This document shows positions 5,025-5,150 of a stretch of DNA of 5,150 bases, in pieces. The stretch is taken from assembly GCA_937912185.1 (NCBI GenBank), contig CALDOH010000150.1, positions 1-5,150 of the forward strand. Direction: 5' to 3'. Made by a program: the position numbers and the translations under genes. The notes under the pieces are model-generated. The model saw only the letters and a program-made list of their open reading frames with translations. It did not search any database and was not told the origin of the DNA. This DNA is from an uncultured bacterium (lineage in GTDB: Bacteria > Patescibacteriota > Patescibacteriia > UBA1558 > GWA2-36-10). The first letter of the stretch is position 1. Every line of letters begins with the position of its first letter.

Positions 5025-5141
5025 TAAGCATCGTTCTCGGCTATTTAGCCACAATACGCGTCGGCTGGTCATTCTCCCTCCAATTCCCCCGGCTGGCCGG
5101 CGCAACTCATCTACCTTTGCTACGGCAAAGGTTCTTTTTTT
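5025..5141 (+). ncRNA. Putative small RNA (or leader RNA) with a pyrimidine-rich 30-nt loop
   Basis: A promoter and a terminator bound a segment of about 115 nt. Helices: GGCT/AGCC (5039-5042/5047-5050) with loop ATTT; then GCGTCGGC/GCCGGCGC (5058-5065/5096-5103), 8 bp with one G-U, enclosing a 30-nt loop (5066-5095) that is rich in C and T, including CTCCCTCC and five consecutive C. A short competing hairpin CCGG-CTGG-CCGG is possible at 5089-5100. C-rich unpaired loops are typical of some Gram-positive regulatory RNAs, such as RsaE, that pair with Shine-Dalgarno sites; that role here is only inference. Since the window ends 9 nt after the T-run, it could instead be the attenuated leader of a downstream gene. 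I recognise no known family. Confidence 0.5.
5113..5141 (+). terminator. Rho-independent terminator with UACG tetraloop
   Basis: ACCTTTGC (5113-5120) pairs perfectly with GCAAAGGT (5125-5132). The loop TACG is closed by C-G, so the RNA has a cUACGg (UNCG) tetraloop of high stability. T, C and then seven T (5135-5141) follow. Confidence 0.92.
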
Positions 5142-5150
5142 GGCTAATTT

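Noticed and set aside
4842..5105. Reading frame of 87 codons on the - strand, with an internal GGAGGGAG before an ATG
   Set aside because: It crosses two promoters and a perfect + strand terminator, and the composition is not protein-like. The SD-like string is the reverse complement of the C-rich loop of the second small RNA.
5058..5106. GC-rich GGCTGGCCGGCGCAAC resembles part of an HDV-like ribozyme
   Set aside because: The remaining HDV pseudoknot strands are not present; a simple 8-bp stem with a large loop explains the segment.
5030..5150. Open + strand frame without a stop through the second small RNA to the window edge
   Set aside because: It has no ATG, no SD and no start near the promoter, and the sequence is better explained by RNA helices and a UNCG-loop terminator.

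Overview
The window looks like a piece of a bacterial genome that uses the standard code (no in-frame TGA is needed in any gene). Coding DNA is fairly AT-rich, roughly 38% G+C in a line I counted. The two aminoacyl-tRNA synthetase genes start without a visible Shine-Dalgarno site. The aspartyl-tRNA synthetase is bacterial in type but lacks the usual GAD insertion. Together these suggest a small-genome lineage such as the Candidate Phyla Radiation (Patescibacteria). That placement is an inference and needs a phylogeny.

Layout, left to right, all on the + strand. (1) 1-1462: the C-terminal half of an RND-family efflux permease, cut by the window edge. (2) 1539-1763: a 74-residue single-pass membrane peptide of unknown function with a very strong ribosome binding site, closed by a hairpin terminator at 1771-1798. 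(3) A promoter at about 1808-1836, then asnS (asparaginyl-tRNA synthetase, 1861-3150). (4) 3151-3378: an intergenic region holding an intact tRNA-Thr(CGT) at 3203-3278. This tRNA lies inside the D-arm of a second, outer tRNA-Thr-like sequence whose two halves flank it at 3162-3182 and 3301-3355. (5) aspS (aspartyl-tRNA synthetase without a GAD domain, 3379-4794). (6) 4795-5150: no convincing protein gene, but two consecutive promoter / structured RNA / terminator units, at about 4802-4986 and 4989-5141, which look like two small RNAs that I cannot assign to a known family.

No terminator is visible between asnS, the tRNA region and aspS. They may form one transcription unit making two related class IIb synthetases plus tRNA. 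Having AsnRS means Asn-tRNA can be charged directly, so AspRS is free to be specific for tRNA-Asp.

The most unusual feature is the nested tRNA. Removing bases 3183-3300 from the outer copy leaves exactly 76 nt. That sequence has a perfect 7-bp acceptor stem, a D-stem, an anticodon arm identical to the inner tRNA, a 5-bp T-stem and an encoded CCA. Every difference in the acceptor and T stems between the two copies keeps the base pairing. The outer copy lacks the normal T-loop, so it may be a tRNA mimic, a decayed gene or an assembly artefact. Read-level evidence is the first check.
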